A stretch of DNA of 64,000 nt, taken from the NCBI GenBank assembly GCA_016874115.1, contig VGVA01000003.1, forward strand, positions 1 through 64,000, given 5' to 3'. Positions 1 to 9,965 of the stretch are shown here, one piece after another; the stretch's first letter is position 1, and every line of letters begins with the position of its first letter. A program made the translations under genes and the position numbers. The notes beneath the pieces were generated by a model. It saw only the letters and a list, made by a program, of their open reading frames with translations. It did not search any database and was not told the origin of the DNA. Origin of the DNA: Gammaproteobacteria bacterium. Lineage in GTDB: Bacteria; Pseudomonadota; Gammaproteobacteria; Methylococcales; Methylomonadaceae.

Positions 1-1
1 C

Positions 2-184
2 GCCATGGAAAGCCGGAACCACAGCTTCAAGGTCGAAGCTATTCATGGCGAACGCTTTAAGACTCGTTCCGATGCCAAGCATCAGGTGTTCGAATATATC
101 GAAGTGTATTACAATCGCAAACGGCTCCATTCAAGACTGGGCTATCTCAGCCCAGAAGCGTTTGAAGCCCAAAAAGTCGCTTAG
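2..184 (+). pseudogene. IS3-family transposase (OrfB, rve domain), C-terminal part only; cut by window edge
   Basis: Frame from base 2 reads AMESRNHSFKVEAIHGERFKTRSDAKHQVFEYIEVYYNRKRLHSRLGYLSPEAFEAQKVA*, the classic IS3 OrfB C-terminus. The listed ORF 45..257 is in another frame. Confidence 0.88.
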
Positions 185-217
185 TGGAGTGTCCGTGAAT
201 TCCGGGCAAGATCAAAC
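185..217. mobile_element. Probable terminal inverted repeat (right end) of the IS3-family element
   Basis: tggagtgtccgtgaattccgggcaagatcaaac directly after the transposase stop; tgtccg...gggcaagatca resembles IS3-family ends. Left end is outside the window. Confidence 0.55.
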
Positions 218-415
218 CATTGCACGTGATATTGCAAAGACTTATCCTGGACTATGAATTGGACACATAACCGATTAATACCTTAACCTTAGTACCCCTC
301 GGTTTATTCTGTTCGTTCACCAATCATCATGAGTTAAATTGTGCAGGATTGTATTAATGATTAGGATTAACGCCGATTAAGCTAAACTTTCCCTTTTAGG
401 CTGTGTCTGTAGCAG

Positions 416-1552
416 ATGATTCGATCCGACCATAACCCGAAATCTCAAGCCGACTTTGAAATAAAGCAGGAAGGCCGTCAGTGTTCTGTGCATTTATCCG
501 GCGATTGGACTTTGAGCAACGTGGCGATTCAACCCGCACTACAGCATAAACTCAATCAGGCAGCCGAAAACAGCCAAAACAGTTGGGATTTACGGCAGAT
601 TAATGTGCTCGACAACATTACCGCATTAATGCTGTGGCGGGCATGGCGGCAAACCCTGCCGACACAACTTGATATCAAACCGAAGCACTTGCGGTTGATA
701 AATAAATGGCAAAGTCAAGCTATGCCAGCAACTGGCGATACCGGTTTTTCTTTCGATAAAACAATTAATCACTTTGAAAAAATCGCGAATGACATCTTTG
801 CGCAGCTGATCAGCTTCATCACCATGCTCGGGCAGTTGCTGCTGGATACCGGCTATTTGCTCAGGCATCCGGGCGATATACCGTGGGCCGAGATCTCCGT
901 CACTACTTACGAAGCCGGCGTCAGGGCGTTGGGTATTACCTCTCTGGTGGGTTTTTTAATCGGCATCGTACTCAGTTATCTGTCCGCCTTGCAACTGAAA
1001 TTGTTCGGCGCGGAAATTTATATCATCGACATCTTGGGCATCAGCGTAATCAGGGAACTGGGACCCTTGCTGGCGGCCATCCTCGTCGCCGGCCGTTCCG
1101 GTTCCGCCATGACGGCGCAAATCGGCATTATGCGCGTCACCGAAGAGCTGGATGCGTTATCCGCCATGGGTATTTCACACTCCTTACGGCTGGTGTTGCC
1201 GAAAGTCGCCGCCTTGTCGTTAACCATGCCCTTATTGAGTGTTTGGACCAGCGCCATGGCATTATTCGGAGGCATGTTTTCGGCGGAAAATACGTTAGAT
1301 ATCAGTTATCAACAATTTTTTCTCAAGTTGCCCGATGTCGTACCGGTCATGAATTTGTACATCGGTCTGGGTAAAAGCGCGGTATTCGGATTAATGATTG
1401 CCCTGATCGCCTGCTATTTCGGTTTCCGCATCAAACCCAACACAGAAAGTTTAGGGAATGAAACGACCAACTCCGTCGTCGCGGCCATCACCGTGGTTAT
1501 CATGGTGGACGCCTTATTCGCCATCCTGTTTATGGACGTTGGTATGCCATGA
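416..1552 (+). CDS. STAS-domain + MlaE-family ABC transporter permease
   Basis: 378 aa; MlaE core 'ELGPLLAAILVAGRSGSAMTAQIGIMRVTEELDALSAMGI'; followed by ATPase and MCE genes. Confidence 0.9.
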   Translation: MIRSDHNPKSQADFEIKQEGRQCSVHLSGDWTLSNVAIQPALQHKLNQAAENSQNSWDLRQINVLDNITALMLWRAWRQTLPTQLDIKPKHLRLINKWQSQAMPATGDTGFSFDKTINHFEKIANDIFAQLISFITMLGQLLLDTGYLLRHPGDIPWAEISVTTYEAGVRALGITSLVGFLIGIVLSYLSALQLKLFGAEIYIIDILGISVIRELGPLLAAILVAGRSGSAMTAQIGIMRVTEELDALSAMGISHSLRLVLPKVAALSLTMPLLSVWTSAMALFGGMFSAENTLDISYQQFFLKLPDVVPVMNLYIGLGKSAVFGLMIALIACYFGFRIKPNTESLGNETTNSVVAAITVVIMVDALFAILFMDVGMP

Positions 1553-2334
1553 GCAATGCAGAAGCCGTCCGTTTGGAGCATATCTATACCAGCTTTGGCG
1601 ACAAAGTGGTTCATAAAGACATTAATCTGAGTCTGGCGCAAGGCGAAATTTTAGGGCTGGTCGGCGCATCCGGCTGCGGTAAAACAGTGTTACTGCGTGA
1701 GATCATCGGGTTACAGGAACCCAGCAAAGGCGACATTGTGGTCATGGGTCAATCGCTCCGCAAGCAGTCGCCCGGTCAAGGGCGGCGTTTACGCAATCAA
1801 TCCGGCGTTCTGTTCCAGAAAGGCGCTCTGTTCAGCGTATTGAATGTCTTTGAAAATATTGCTTTTCCGCTACGCGAACAAGGCATTAATGATGAAGAAC
1901 TGCTTAGCCGACTGGTGTTTATGATGTTACAGAATGTCGGTTTATCCGCCCGTGATGCCTGGCTGAAACCAGCGGATTTGTCGGGCGGTATGACTAAACG
2001 CGTCGCCCTGGCCCGCACCTTAATCATGGAACCTAAATTATTATTACTTGACGAACCGACTTCGGGTCTGGATCCGATTTCCAGCCAGGATTTTGTCGAT
2101 TTATTATCCGGACTGCACCGTGAACTCCATTTTACGGTAATATTGGTGACCCATGACTTAGACATTCTCCGTGATTTATGTACAAAAATCGCCGTTCTGG
2201 CCGATCAACAGCTTGTCGCCTTTGGCAATTTACCAGACGTTATGAATAACCCGCATCCGTTTGTGCAACGGTTTTTCCACAATCAGCGCGCGCAGCGTGT
2301 GTTTCAGTACCATCCGGAGCAACGGCATGGGTAG
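1549..2334 (+). CDS. MlaF-like ABC transporter ATP-binding protein
   Basis: Walker A GASGCGKT, LSGGM signature, Walker B LLLLDEPTSGLDP; 4-bp overlap with the permease. Confidence 0.93.
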   Translation: MSNAEAVRLEHIYTSFGDKVVHKDINLSLAQGEILGLVGASGCGKTVLLREIIGLQEPSKGDIVVMGQSLRKQSPGQGRRLRNQSGVLFQKGALFSVLNVFENIAFPLREQGINDEELLSRLVFMMLQNVGLSARDAWLKPADLSGGMTKRVALARTLIMEPKLLLLDEPTSGLDPISSQDFVDLLSGLHRELHFTVILVTHDLDILRDLCTKIAVLADQQLVAFGNLPDVMNNPHPFVQRFFHNQRAQRVFQYHPEQRHG

Positions 2335-3244
2335 AAATAACCGCGCACTTTTATCCGGCCTGTTTGTGGTCTTATTAATCACAGCAACCACCAGTATCGT
2401 CTACTGGCTTGGCAACCTGGAACGCGAACGGGATATTTATTATGTTTCCACTCAAGCATCGGTGTCCGGGCTAAATCCCGAATCGACTGTGTTTTACCGC
2501 GGGATTGCCGTCGGCAAAGTGTTGACCATCCACTTCGATCCGAAAAATGCCGGTGACATCTTGATCAAGATAGAAGTCGACAAAGACATCGTCTTCACCA
2601 AAGGCGTGTACGCCACTCTGCAACTGAAAGGCGTCACCGGGCTGACGCAATTGGAATTGCGCGATTCCGGCAAGATTCCCGATAGAATCCAGCCAGACAG
2701 CGAAGCGATTGCCAACCGCATACCGTTAACGCCGTCACTGACCGATAAATTGCTGGATTCGGGCGATGAACTTTTAAGAAAAGCCGATCATTTAATGAAT
2801 CGGCTGAGCAGTTTATTGAATGAGGAAAACGAAAAATCCATCGTCGACATTTTAGCCAACCTGAGAACCTTGAGCGGCAAATTATCAAGTCTGGAAAAAA
2901 GCGTGGATAAAGCCTTAACCGGCATTCCTGCGTTAACCTCCGATGCGCGTGCTACCCTCAAACAGATCGATTCCGTGGCGAAAGATTTGCACGAACTCAG
3001 CAAGGAAGCTAAAACGCTGAGCAATAAAGTCGGCACCGTTGCCGAAACGGGCAACCGTGCCGGAAATCAGCTGGTGCAGACCACAATTCCCAAAGTAAAC
3101 CGCTTATTAACGGAATTGCAAACCACCACAGAACAAGTCAAACGCATCACCAATACATTGGAAAACAGTCCGCAATCGGTCCTGTTGGGACCGGAACAAC
3201 AAACGCCCGGCCCTGGCGAGTCGGGTTACGAGGCGCCCGAATGA
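2327..3244 (+). CDS. MCE/MlaD-family substrate-binding protein
   Basis: N-terminal TM, MCE domain (VSGLNPESTVFYRGIAVGKV), coiled-coil tail. Start MGRNNRALL at 2327 preferred over the 2261 extension. Confidence 0.87.
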   Translation: MGRNNRALLSGLFVVLLITATTSIVYWLGNLERERDIYYVSTQASVSGLNPESTVFYRGIAVGKVLTIHFDPKNAGDILIKIEVDKDIVFTKGVYATLQLKGVTGLTQLELRDSGKIPDRIQPDSEAIANRIPLTPSLTDKLLDSGDELLRKADHLMNRLSSLLNEENEKSIVDILANLRTLSGKLSSLEKSVDKALTGIPALTSDARATLKQIDSVAKDLHELSKEAKTLSNKVGTVAETGNRAGNQLVQTTIPKVNRLLTELQTTTEQVKRITNTLENSPQSVLLGPEQQTPGPGESGYEAPE

Positions 3245-3813
3245 AACTAACCAACTTTTCCATTTTCATCCTGTGTCTGCTGTTTGTTGCCGTCAGCGCC
3301 TGCAGCATCCGGCCGAAGGCTTCTGCCTTGCACGATCTGGGCTATGCCAACAGCGATAACGGGATAACGGAAACCGTCACCCAAACCGACAACACCCCGC
3401 CGGTCACGGTTGAGTCGCCAAAATGGCTCGAAGACAGCCGCATCCGTTATCGTTTTCTGTTCTCCGCTCCTACGCAAGTACGCTCGTACGCCATGGACCG
3501 CTGGATTGCATCCCCGCCCGAGCTGTTTGAACAGCTCCTCAAAAACAGCCGCCGTCAGTGGCAAACCCCGTTAATGATCGAACTTACTGTTTTCGAACAA
3601 CAATTCGACACGCCGACGAGCGCCAAAGTGGTCATGCACTTTACTGTAACCACCGTGCCGAACGAAAAAAGCGCGCGTAGCAGCAAAAAGGAATTTAAGC
3701 TGCGCCGGGCTTGCGCCACCGCCGACACCAACGGCGCAGTTAATGCTTTTGCCGATCTCACGCGGCAAGCCATCGAGCAGATTCAGACCTGGTTAATGTT
3801 ACAACCCTCATAA
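3241..3813 (+). CDS. ABC-type transport auxiliary lipoprotein (PqiC/DUF330-like)
   Basis: Lipobox VAVSACS; 4-bp overlap with MCE gene; typical last gene of Mla/MCE operons. Confidence 0.75.
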   Translation: MKLTNFSIFILCLLFVAVSACSIRPKASALHDLGYANSDNGITETVTQTDNTPPVTVESPKWLEDSRIRYRFLFSAPTQVRSYAMDRWIASPPELFEQLLKNSRRQWQTPLMIELTVFEQQFDTPTSAKVVMHFTVTTVPNEKSARSSKKEFKLRRACATADTNGAVNAFADLTRQAIEQIQTWLMLQPS

Positions 3814-3984
3814 TTGCGATTCAGGCTGTCGCCCAAACGATTGCAAGACCATTAATAGCGAACAAACTACAGTTATTAATGGAATTACCATGGAAATAAC
3901 CGTATAAATCTGTTGTGAACATGGTATTTCTTGAGCAAAACCAGTAAAATACGCCACCCATTTTTTGGTGATGAATAAGCATTA

Positions 3985-5352
3985 ATGAAAATTCTCATTC
4001 TTGGCGCCGGGGTTACCGGTTCCGCTGTCGCCGCTGCCTTAGCCAGCGAAGAAAACGACATCATGGTTGTCGACCACAAATCGGCGCTGCTCGATGCCCT
4101 GAAAGAACGTTTCGACATTGCCACCGTGGCCGGAAATGCCGCCCATCCCAGCGTGTTGGAACAGGCCGGTATCGACGATACCGATATTGTAATCGCTGTT
4201 ACCGACAGCGACGAAACCAATATGCTGGCCTGCCTCATCATTAATTCCTTATACAAACGCCCGAAAACCATCGCCAGGGTCAGGGCGATCGATTATTTTA
4301 AAAACCCGCATTTATTCCGAGCCGGCGGGATTCCCATCGATCACGTCATCAGCCCGGAAATGATCGTCATGCAGGCCATCCGCAACTTGATCGATTTTCC
4401 CGGTGTACTGCATATTTCCGATTTTGCCGACGGGCGGGTGCGCTTGTTTTCCGTCAAAGTAACCGAACATGGCTTCTTAACAGGCAAAAAAATCAAAACC
4501 TTAAGCGAACGTCTGGCTAATGGCAAAATCCGCGTCGTCGCTATTTTCCGTCAGGGCAAACCGCTGCTGGTTAATGGTCAAGCCATCATTGAAACCGGCG
4601 ACGAAGTCTTTTTTGTCGCGCCGCGCGATGAAGTCCGCCGGGTTCTGAAAGAACTGCACCGGCTGGAAGCGCCGATCAAGCGAATCATCATTGCGGGCGG
4701 CGGCCACATCGGCAAGCGACTGGGCTTGGCGCTGGAAAACGATCATCAGGTTAAAATTATTGAAAGAGATCCGGCCCGCGCGCATAAAATCTCCAATGAA
4801 CTGCACAAAACCGTCGTCTTGCATGGCGATTGCGCGGATGAAACCCTGCTGTTGGATGAATCGGTCGATAGCGCCGACTTGTTCTGCGCCATTACCAATA
4901 ACGACGGGGTTAATATTATTTCCGCAGCGCTGGCGAAAAGTCTTGGCGCACGTAAAACCATCTGTTTGTTAAACCATATCAGCTATAGCAAACTACTGCC
5001 CGGCACGGGTATCGATGTCGCGGTACTGCCCAACCAGGAAACGCTCGGCAGTATCCTCAAGTATCTCAGAAAAGGCGATGTCGCCCAGGTCAGCTCGCTG
5101 TGCGGCGGCTCCGCCGAAGCCATCGAAGCGATTGCCCATGCCGGCGATCCGCAACATTCAGTCGTCGGTAAACGGGTGGACGCCATTCATTTTCCGTCCG
5201 GCATCGTGTTAGGAGCATTAATCCGCAATAACGAAGTCATCGAAATACACCATGATACGATCTTTGAAGAGAACGACCATGTGGTCATGTTTGCGATGGA
5301 AAAGAAACTGGTGACCTCCATTGAGAAAAACTTTCAGACGCTGGCAAAATGA
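3985..5352 (+). CDS. trkA: Trk system potassium transport protein TrkA
   Basis: 455 aa with two TrkA_N/TrkA_C halves; MKILILGAGVTGSAVA. Confidence 0.93.
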   Translation: MKILILGAGVTGSAVAAALASEENDIMVVDHKSALLDALKERFDIATVAGNAAHPSVLEQAGIDDTDIVIAVTDSDETNMLACLIINSLYKRPKTIARVRAIDYFKNPHLFRAGGIPIDHVISPEMIVMQAIRNLIDFPGVLHISDFADGRVRLFSVKVTEHGFLTGKKIKTLSERLANGKIRVVAIFRQGKPLLVNGQAIIETGDEVFFVAPRDEVRRVLKELHRLEAPIKRIIIAGGGHIGKRLGLALENDHQVKIIERDPARAHKISNELHKTVVLHGDCADETLLLDESVDSADLFCAITNNDGVNIISAALAKSLGARKTICLLNHISYSKLLPGTGIDVAVLPNQETLGSILKYLRKGDVAQVSSLCGGSAEAIEAIAHAGDPQHSVVGKRVDAIHFPSGIVLGALIRNNEVIEIHHDTIFEENDHVVMFAMEKKLVTSIEKNFQTLAK

Positions 5353-5471
5353 TCGTTAATCATCTGATTAATCAAGGGTTACCTTATGAATTTAAGCACG
5401 ACATCCGGCCAACATATGTGCCGTATCGGCGCATTTATTCATGCCACCTGCCCTGTCTTAGATCGTAATCC

Positions 5472-6929
5472 ATGAGTGCGTTCCTGACCATTGTTCACAT
5501 CTTTGGCCTGATTACGATGGGCTGTAGCGGCTTGATGGCAACCAGTTTTCTGACATCATTAATCGCGCATGACGGCGCAACCGAAGCTTTTCTTAACGGC
5601 ACGGCGCTGACATTTTTAATCGGCGCATTGTTGTTTTTCCCGACCTTACGCGCGCGGAAAAAAGTCACCCGGCAAACCGGTTTTTTGCTCGTTGCGATTG
5701 CTTGGTCGGTCACACCCGTAGTTTGCACAATTCCGCTTCAGTTATATTTTCCTTCCCTCAGTTTTGTGGATGCTTATTTTGAATGCGTTTCCGGACTGAC
5801 TACGACCGGCGCGACGATATTCAGCGGAATCGACACCTTTCCCATGTCTATCAACCTCTGGCGGCATGAATTAAATTGGTTGGGGGGAATGGGTATCATT
5901 ATTTTAGCCGTCGCCGTTCTGCCCGTTTTGGGTATCGGTGGCATGCAACTCTACATGGCTGAAGCGCCAGGCACCGTCAAAGAATCCGATTTGCCGCCAC
6001 GTATCGCGCAGACAGCCAAGGCGCTGTGGTTGGTGTATGCCGCTATCACCTTGACCTGCATCCTGTCCCTTAAACTGGCAGGCATGGACTGGTTTGATGC
6101 CGTCTGCCATGCCTTCTCCGCCATGTGCCTTGGCGGCTTCTCTACCCATGATGCCAGCATTAGTTATTTTAATTCAGTGCCTATAGAAGTAGTTCTCACA
6201 TTGTTTCAGCTTATTGCGGCCATTAACTTTGCCAGCCATTATGTGGCCATCAAGAAAATCACGATACGCCCATACCTAGAAGATATGGAATTCAGGGGGA
6301 TATTGGCATTATTAGGTTGCAGTTGCCTGGCTACTGCTTATGTACTAACCAGTGCCGGCACGTACCCTGATTACCTGACCTCCCTGCGCCACGCATCATT
6401 CAACCTCATCACCTTCGCAACAACCTGTGGTTATATGTCGCAAGACTACGGCCAATGGCCCATCTTTGTGCCGATGTGGATGTTGTTCTTAAGCTGTTTG
6501 ACCGCCTCTTCCGGATCGACCGGGGGCGGCATCCGCATGATTCGCACCATCATCCTGCTTAAACAAACCCGGCTGGAATTGTTCAAGTTTATCCACCCAA
6601 GCGCCCTCAAACCCCTGCGCATCGGTGACCAGATTATCAACAACAACATCGTCACCTCCGTCACTGGGTTCATTTTTCTTTATTTCATGTGCGCAGTGAC
6701 ACTGGTATTCGCATTAATCTTCACCGGACTTGATTTTGTTACCGCTGTTTCCGCCGCCCTTGCCAGCTTTAACAATGCGGGTCCGGGCTTGAACCAAGTC
6801 GGCCCCGCCAGCAACTACGCCAGCTTGAGCGATGTGCAAACCACGATTTGCGCCTTTGCGATGATCCTGGGACGGGTGCAAATATTTTCAATAATTATCT
6901 TGTTTGTACCGGAGTTTTGGCGGAAGTAA
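5472..6929 (+). CDS. trkH: Trk potassium uptake permease TrkH
   Basis: 485 aa; 'GLTTTGATIFSGID', 'SSGSTGGGIRMIR' filter motifs; adjacent to trkA. Confidence 0.93.
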   Translation: MSAFLTIVHIFGLITMGCSGLMATSFLTSLIAHDGATEAFLNGTALTFLIGALLFFPTLRARKKVTRQTGFLLVAIAWSVTPVVCTIPLQLYFPSLSFVDAYFECVSGLTTTGATIFSGIDTFPMSINLWRHELNWLGGMGIIILAVAVLPVLGIGGMQLYMAEAPGTVKESDLPPRIAQTAKALWLVYAAITLTCILSLKLAGMDWFDAVCHAFSAMCLGGFSTHDASISYFNSVPIEVVLTLFQLIAAINFASHYVAIKKITIRPYLEDMEFRGILALLGCSCLATAYVLTSAGTYPDYLTSLRHASFNLITFATTCGYMSQDYGQWPIFVPMWMLFLSCLTASSGSTGGGIRMIRTIILLKQTRLELFKFIHPSALKPLRIGDQIINNNIVTSVTGFIFLYFMCAVTLVFALIFTGLDFVTAVSAALASFNNAGPGLNQVGPASNYASLSDVQTTICAFAMILGRVQIFSIIILFVPEFWRK

Positions 6930-6949
6930 AGCATTATCAATAATGCATA

Positions 6950-8041
6950 TCAAACTGCATGCCCATCAATCTGCGGCCAGGCGGTCAACACAGCTTTAAC
7001 GACAGTCGCCAACGGAATCGCCAGAAATACGCCCCAAAATCCCCATAGCCCGCCGAAAAACAGAATAGCGATGATGATGGCAATAGCGTGTAGATTAACA
7101 GCCTCCGAGAACAAAACCGGCACCAGTACCACGCCGTCCAGAGCCTGTATCACCGAATAAGCAATACAAACGTACATGAAATGATCGTCACTTAAACCCC
7201 ACTGAAAGTAGGCCACCAGTAGCACCGGAAACGTCACCAACGTTGCGCCGATATACGGAATAATGACCGACAACCCCATTAATACCGACAGCAACATGGC
7301 GTAGTTAAGCCCCATCGTCTGATAAGTAATGTAACTGATTACCCACAGGATAAAGACTTCGGCAAACTTGCCGCGCACGTAATTGGCAATCTGGATTTCA
7401 ATTTCTTCCCATACCCTAACGCTCAAATGTCGGTCGTTGGGCAAATACTGGACTACCCAGTTCACCAAGACGTTTTTATCTTTCAGGAAGAAAAACACCA
7501 TCATCGGCACTAAAAACAAGTACACCAGCGCGCTGACTACACCGACCACAGACGCGGCGGAAAGGCTTAGTACGTTCTGTCCGTACACCAATAATTCTTT
7601 TTGGACGGTGAACATGAATTCCTGAATTTTGCTTTCGCTGATAATTTGCGGGTACATTTCCGGCAGTTTCATAATCTGCGTTTGCACGTGGCTGATGAAA
7701 GCGGGAATATGCTGCACCAATTCGACCGCTTGTTGTGTAATGATCGGCATCAAATAAAACAACAGGTAAATAAAAGCCGCCATAAATAACGAGAAGACGG
7801 CGCAAACGGCTAACAAGCGGGGCGAGCCGCGTTTTTCGACCTCTTCAACAATACCTTCCAAAAAATAAGCGAGCACCACCGCCACATAGACAGGCTTTAA
7901 TAAATCGGACAGAAAATAGATTAATAAGAAACTGACTAGCAGAATGACGGCCAGCGAATAGGCTTGCGAGTTAGGTAAAAAACGGCTGATTCTGTCCCTT
8001 AAAAACCGTTTATTAACAAAATAGGGATCGCTTGTACTCAT
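6950..8041 (-). CDS. AI-2E family transporter (PerM-like)
   Basis: 363 aa polytopic; 'GLSVIIPYIGATLVTFPVLLVAYFQWG' motif. Confidence 0.87.
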   Translation of the reverse strand: MSTSDPYFVNKRFLRDRISRFLPNSQAYSLAVILLVSFLLIYFLSDLLKPVYVAVVLAYFLEGIVEEVEKRGSPRLLAVCAVFSLFMAAFIYLLFYLMPIITQQAVELVQHIPAFISHVQTQIMKLPEMYPQIISESKIQEFMFTVQKELLVYGQNVLSLSAASVVGVVSALVYLFLVPMMVFFFLKDKNVLVNWVVQYLPNDRHLSVRVWEEIEIQIANYVRGKFAEVFILWVISYITYQTMGLNYAMLLSVLMGLSVIIPYIGATLVTFPVLLVAYFQWGLSDDHFMYVCIAYSVIQALDGVVLVPVLFSEAVNLHAIAIIIAILFFGGLWGFWGVFLAIPLATVVKAVLTAWPQIDGHAV

Positions 8042-8188
8042 TAATGAAGTAACTGATATTTTATTAATAATATTCTACATCCAATCACTTCAACCGGTTA
8101 AAAAACCGAAAGTTTTAATAATTGCTCTTTTTATAAAAAGTTAGCATTAATAAATCGTTTCCGCCTGGAAAATACTTTATATTTTTAG

Positions 8189-8215
8189 TTAACAGTGTTA
8201 CATTAACATCGTTAA
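8189..8215. promoter_or_regulatory. Two tandem operator-like dyads upstream of tetR gene
   Basis: TTAACAGTGTTA (8189-8200) and TTAACATCGTTAA (8203-8215), 14 bp apart, 16 bp before the ATG at 8231. Confidence 0.5.
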
Positions 8216-8230
8216 CTTATTTGAAAAGCC

Positions 8231-8869
8231 ATGCCGCCCAAGCTAAAATCACCCGAAGACCGCGAACAACTGCGCAGCCAGATTCTGGATGCGGCGCGCA
8301 CATTATTTGTGGAACGCGGCATAGAAGCCGTCACGATGCGGCAAATCGCTAAGCAAATCAATTACTCAGCCACGACCTTATACCATTACTTTGCCGATAA
8401 AGACGCTTTGCTGCAAGCGGTTTGCGATGAAGACTTTCTGGCGCTTGCCAGCGGTTTGCGTGAAATCATGCAATTGCCGGATCCGAAAGCCCGGATTGAT
8501 GCATTAATGATGGGTTACGCCCGCTTTGCCCTGCATCATCCCAACCATTACCGGCTGATGTTCATGACGCCGCGCGCGCCCTGCAATCAGGATATCACCC
8601 AAATCCAGCAAGGCAATACCGAACAAGATGCCTATGTCCAGTTGAAAACAGTCGTGCAGAACGCATTCGACGCCGGCTTGTTTAAGCCGGAACTGGACGA
8701 CTTCGAATTAATCGCGCAAACGCTGTGGGCCGGGATTCACGGCGTCTGCTCGCTGGAGATTGCGCTGGGACATGAACCCTGGATTAATTGGAAAAACCTG
8801 GAAACACGCATCGAGCACATGCAATCCGCCATTTTACAAGGCGTACTCCGCAATCCCGATGCGCATTAA
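8231..8869 (+). CDS. TetR/AcrR-family transcriptional regulator
   Basis: N-terminal HTH 'AARTLFVERGIEAVTMRQIAKQINYSATTLYHYFADKDALL'. Confidence 0.92.
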   Translation: MPPKLKSPEDREQLRSQILDAARTLFVERGIEAVTMRQIAKQINYSATTLYHYFADKDALLQAVCDEDFLALASGLREIMQLPDPKARIDALMMGYARFALHHPNHYRLMFMTPRAPCNQDITQIQQGNTEQDAYVQLKTVVQNAFDAGLFKPELDDFELIAQTLWAGIHGVCSLEIALGHEPWINWKNLETRIEHMQSAILQGVLRNPDAH

Positions 8870-9965
8870 TAACTTACATGCATTGGCAAAACAATACCTC
8901 ATTTGGGGTTTAGCCACGGCCGTGATCTTTACCGGCTGCGACCGGCAGCAACCGTCGCCGCCCCCGCCCCGCCCTGCGTTGGTTATGGTGGTAACCTCAA
9001 CATCGGACATTAATAACAGAGTTTTAGTGGGCGAAGTGCGCCCTCGCTATGAATCCGTGCAAAGCTTTCGTATTAACGGAAAAATTATCGAACGCAAAGT
9101 GGAAACCGGTTCGCTGGTCAAGAAAGGACAGCTTTTAGCCCGATTGGATCCGGCAGATACGCAGCTCAGCGCGGCGGCGGCGCTGGCGGAAGTAAAATCC
9201 ACAGAAGCCAGCCAGACACTGGCGTTTGCGGAAGCAACGCGCTACCGGAATCTAGCCAAGAAAAATTTCGTCTCGCGCACGGCGTTGGACACCAAAGAAG
9301 CCGAACTGGCGAACGCCAACGCCCGCTTAAAAGAAGCCAGGGCGCGGGCGGATGTCGCTATCAATCAGGCGCATTATACTGATCTGAACGCAGACCGCGA
9401 CGGCGTAATTACCGCAATCCGCGCCGAACCGGGGCAAGTGGTTGAAGCAGGAGAATCTATCGCTCAAATTGCCGATACCGGCCATATCGACATCCTGGTT
9501 GCCGTGCCGGAATCGCAGATTTCCTCTGTCCGCGTTAATGATAAGGTGGCGATTAAACTTTGGGCTGAAAACCACGTTATTTACCCCGGCGTCATCCGTG
9601 AAATTTCGCCCGCGGCCGACGCGAGTACGCGCACCTTTAATACGCGCATCACCGTTACCCAAGCGGATACCGGTTTAAAACTGGGCATGACAGCCAAAGT
9701 TAAATTAACGGCAACAGACGAGTCTGAAAACGTCGGCATTCTTATACCGAATTCCGCATTAACCGAAATCAACGGCACAAAAACCGTCTGGATTATCGAC
9801 CAGCAGAACAAAGCGGAGCCTCGCACCGTCAGCGCGGGTTCTTTTACCGAGAACGGCGTACTTATCACCGACGGCCTAACCAGTGGCGAAAAAATCGCCA
9901 TTGCCGGAGTGCATACGTTAATTAAAGATCAACCGGTAACGCCGGTACCGGCCGAAACGCCATGA
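8859..9965 (+). CDS. RND efflux periplasmic adaptor (MFP) lipoprotein
   Basis: Lipobox VIFTGCD; biotinyl-lipoyl-like and beta-barrel segments; start MRINNLHAL at 8859 overlaps tetR end; followed by RND permease. Confidence 0.88.
   Translation: MRINNLHALAKQYLIWGLATAVIFTGCDRQQPSPPPPRPALVMVVTSTSDINNRVLVGEVRPRYESVQSFRINGKIIERKVETGSLVKKGQLLARLDPADTQLSAAAALAEVKSTEASQTLAFAEATRYRNLAKKNFVSRTALDTKEAELANANARLKEARARADVAINQAHYTDLNADRDGVITAIRAEPGQVVEAGESIAQIADTGHIDILVAVPESQISSVRVNDKVAIKLWAENHVIYPGVIREISPAADASTRTFNTRITVTQADTGLKLGMTAKVKLTATDESENVGILIPNSALTEINGTKTVWIIDQQNKAEPRTVSAGSFTENGVLITDGLTSGEKIAIAGVHTLIKDQPVTPVPAETP

Noticed and set aside
45-257. ORF MANALRLVPMPSIRC... (70 aa)
   Set aside because: Out-of-frame shadow of the IS3 transposase C-terminus; frame 2 gives the recognisable protein.
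883-1374. 163-aa ORF inside the MlaE-like permease
   Set aside because: Alternate-frame shadow; Arg/His-rich translation typical of a shifted frame, no motif.
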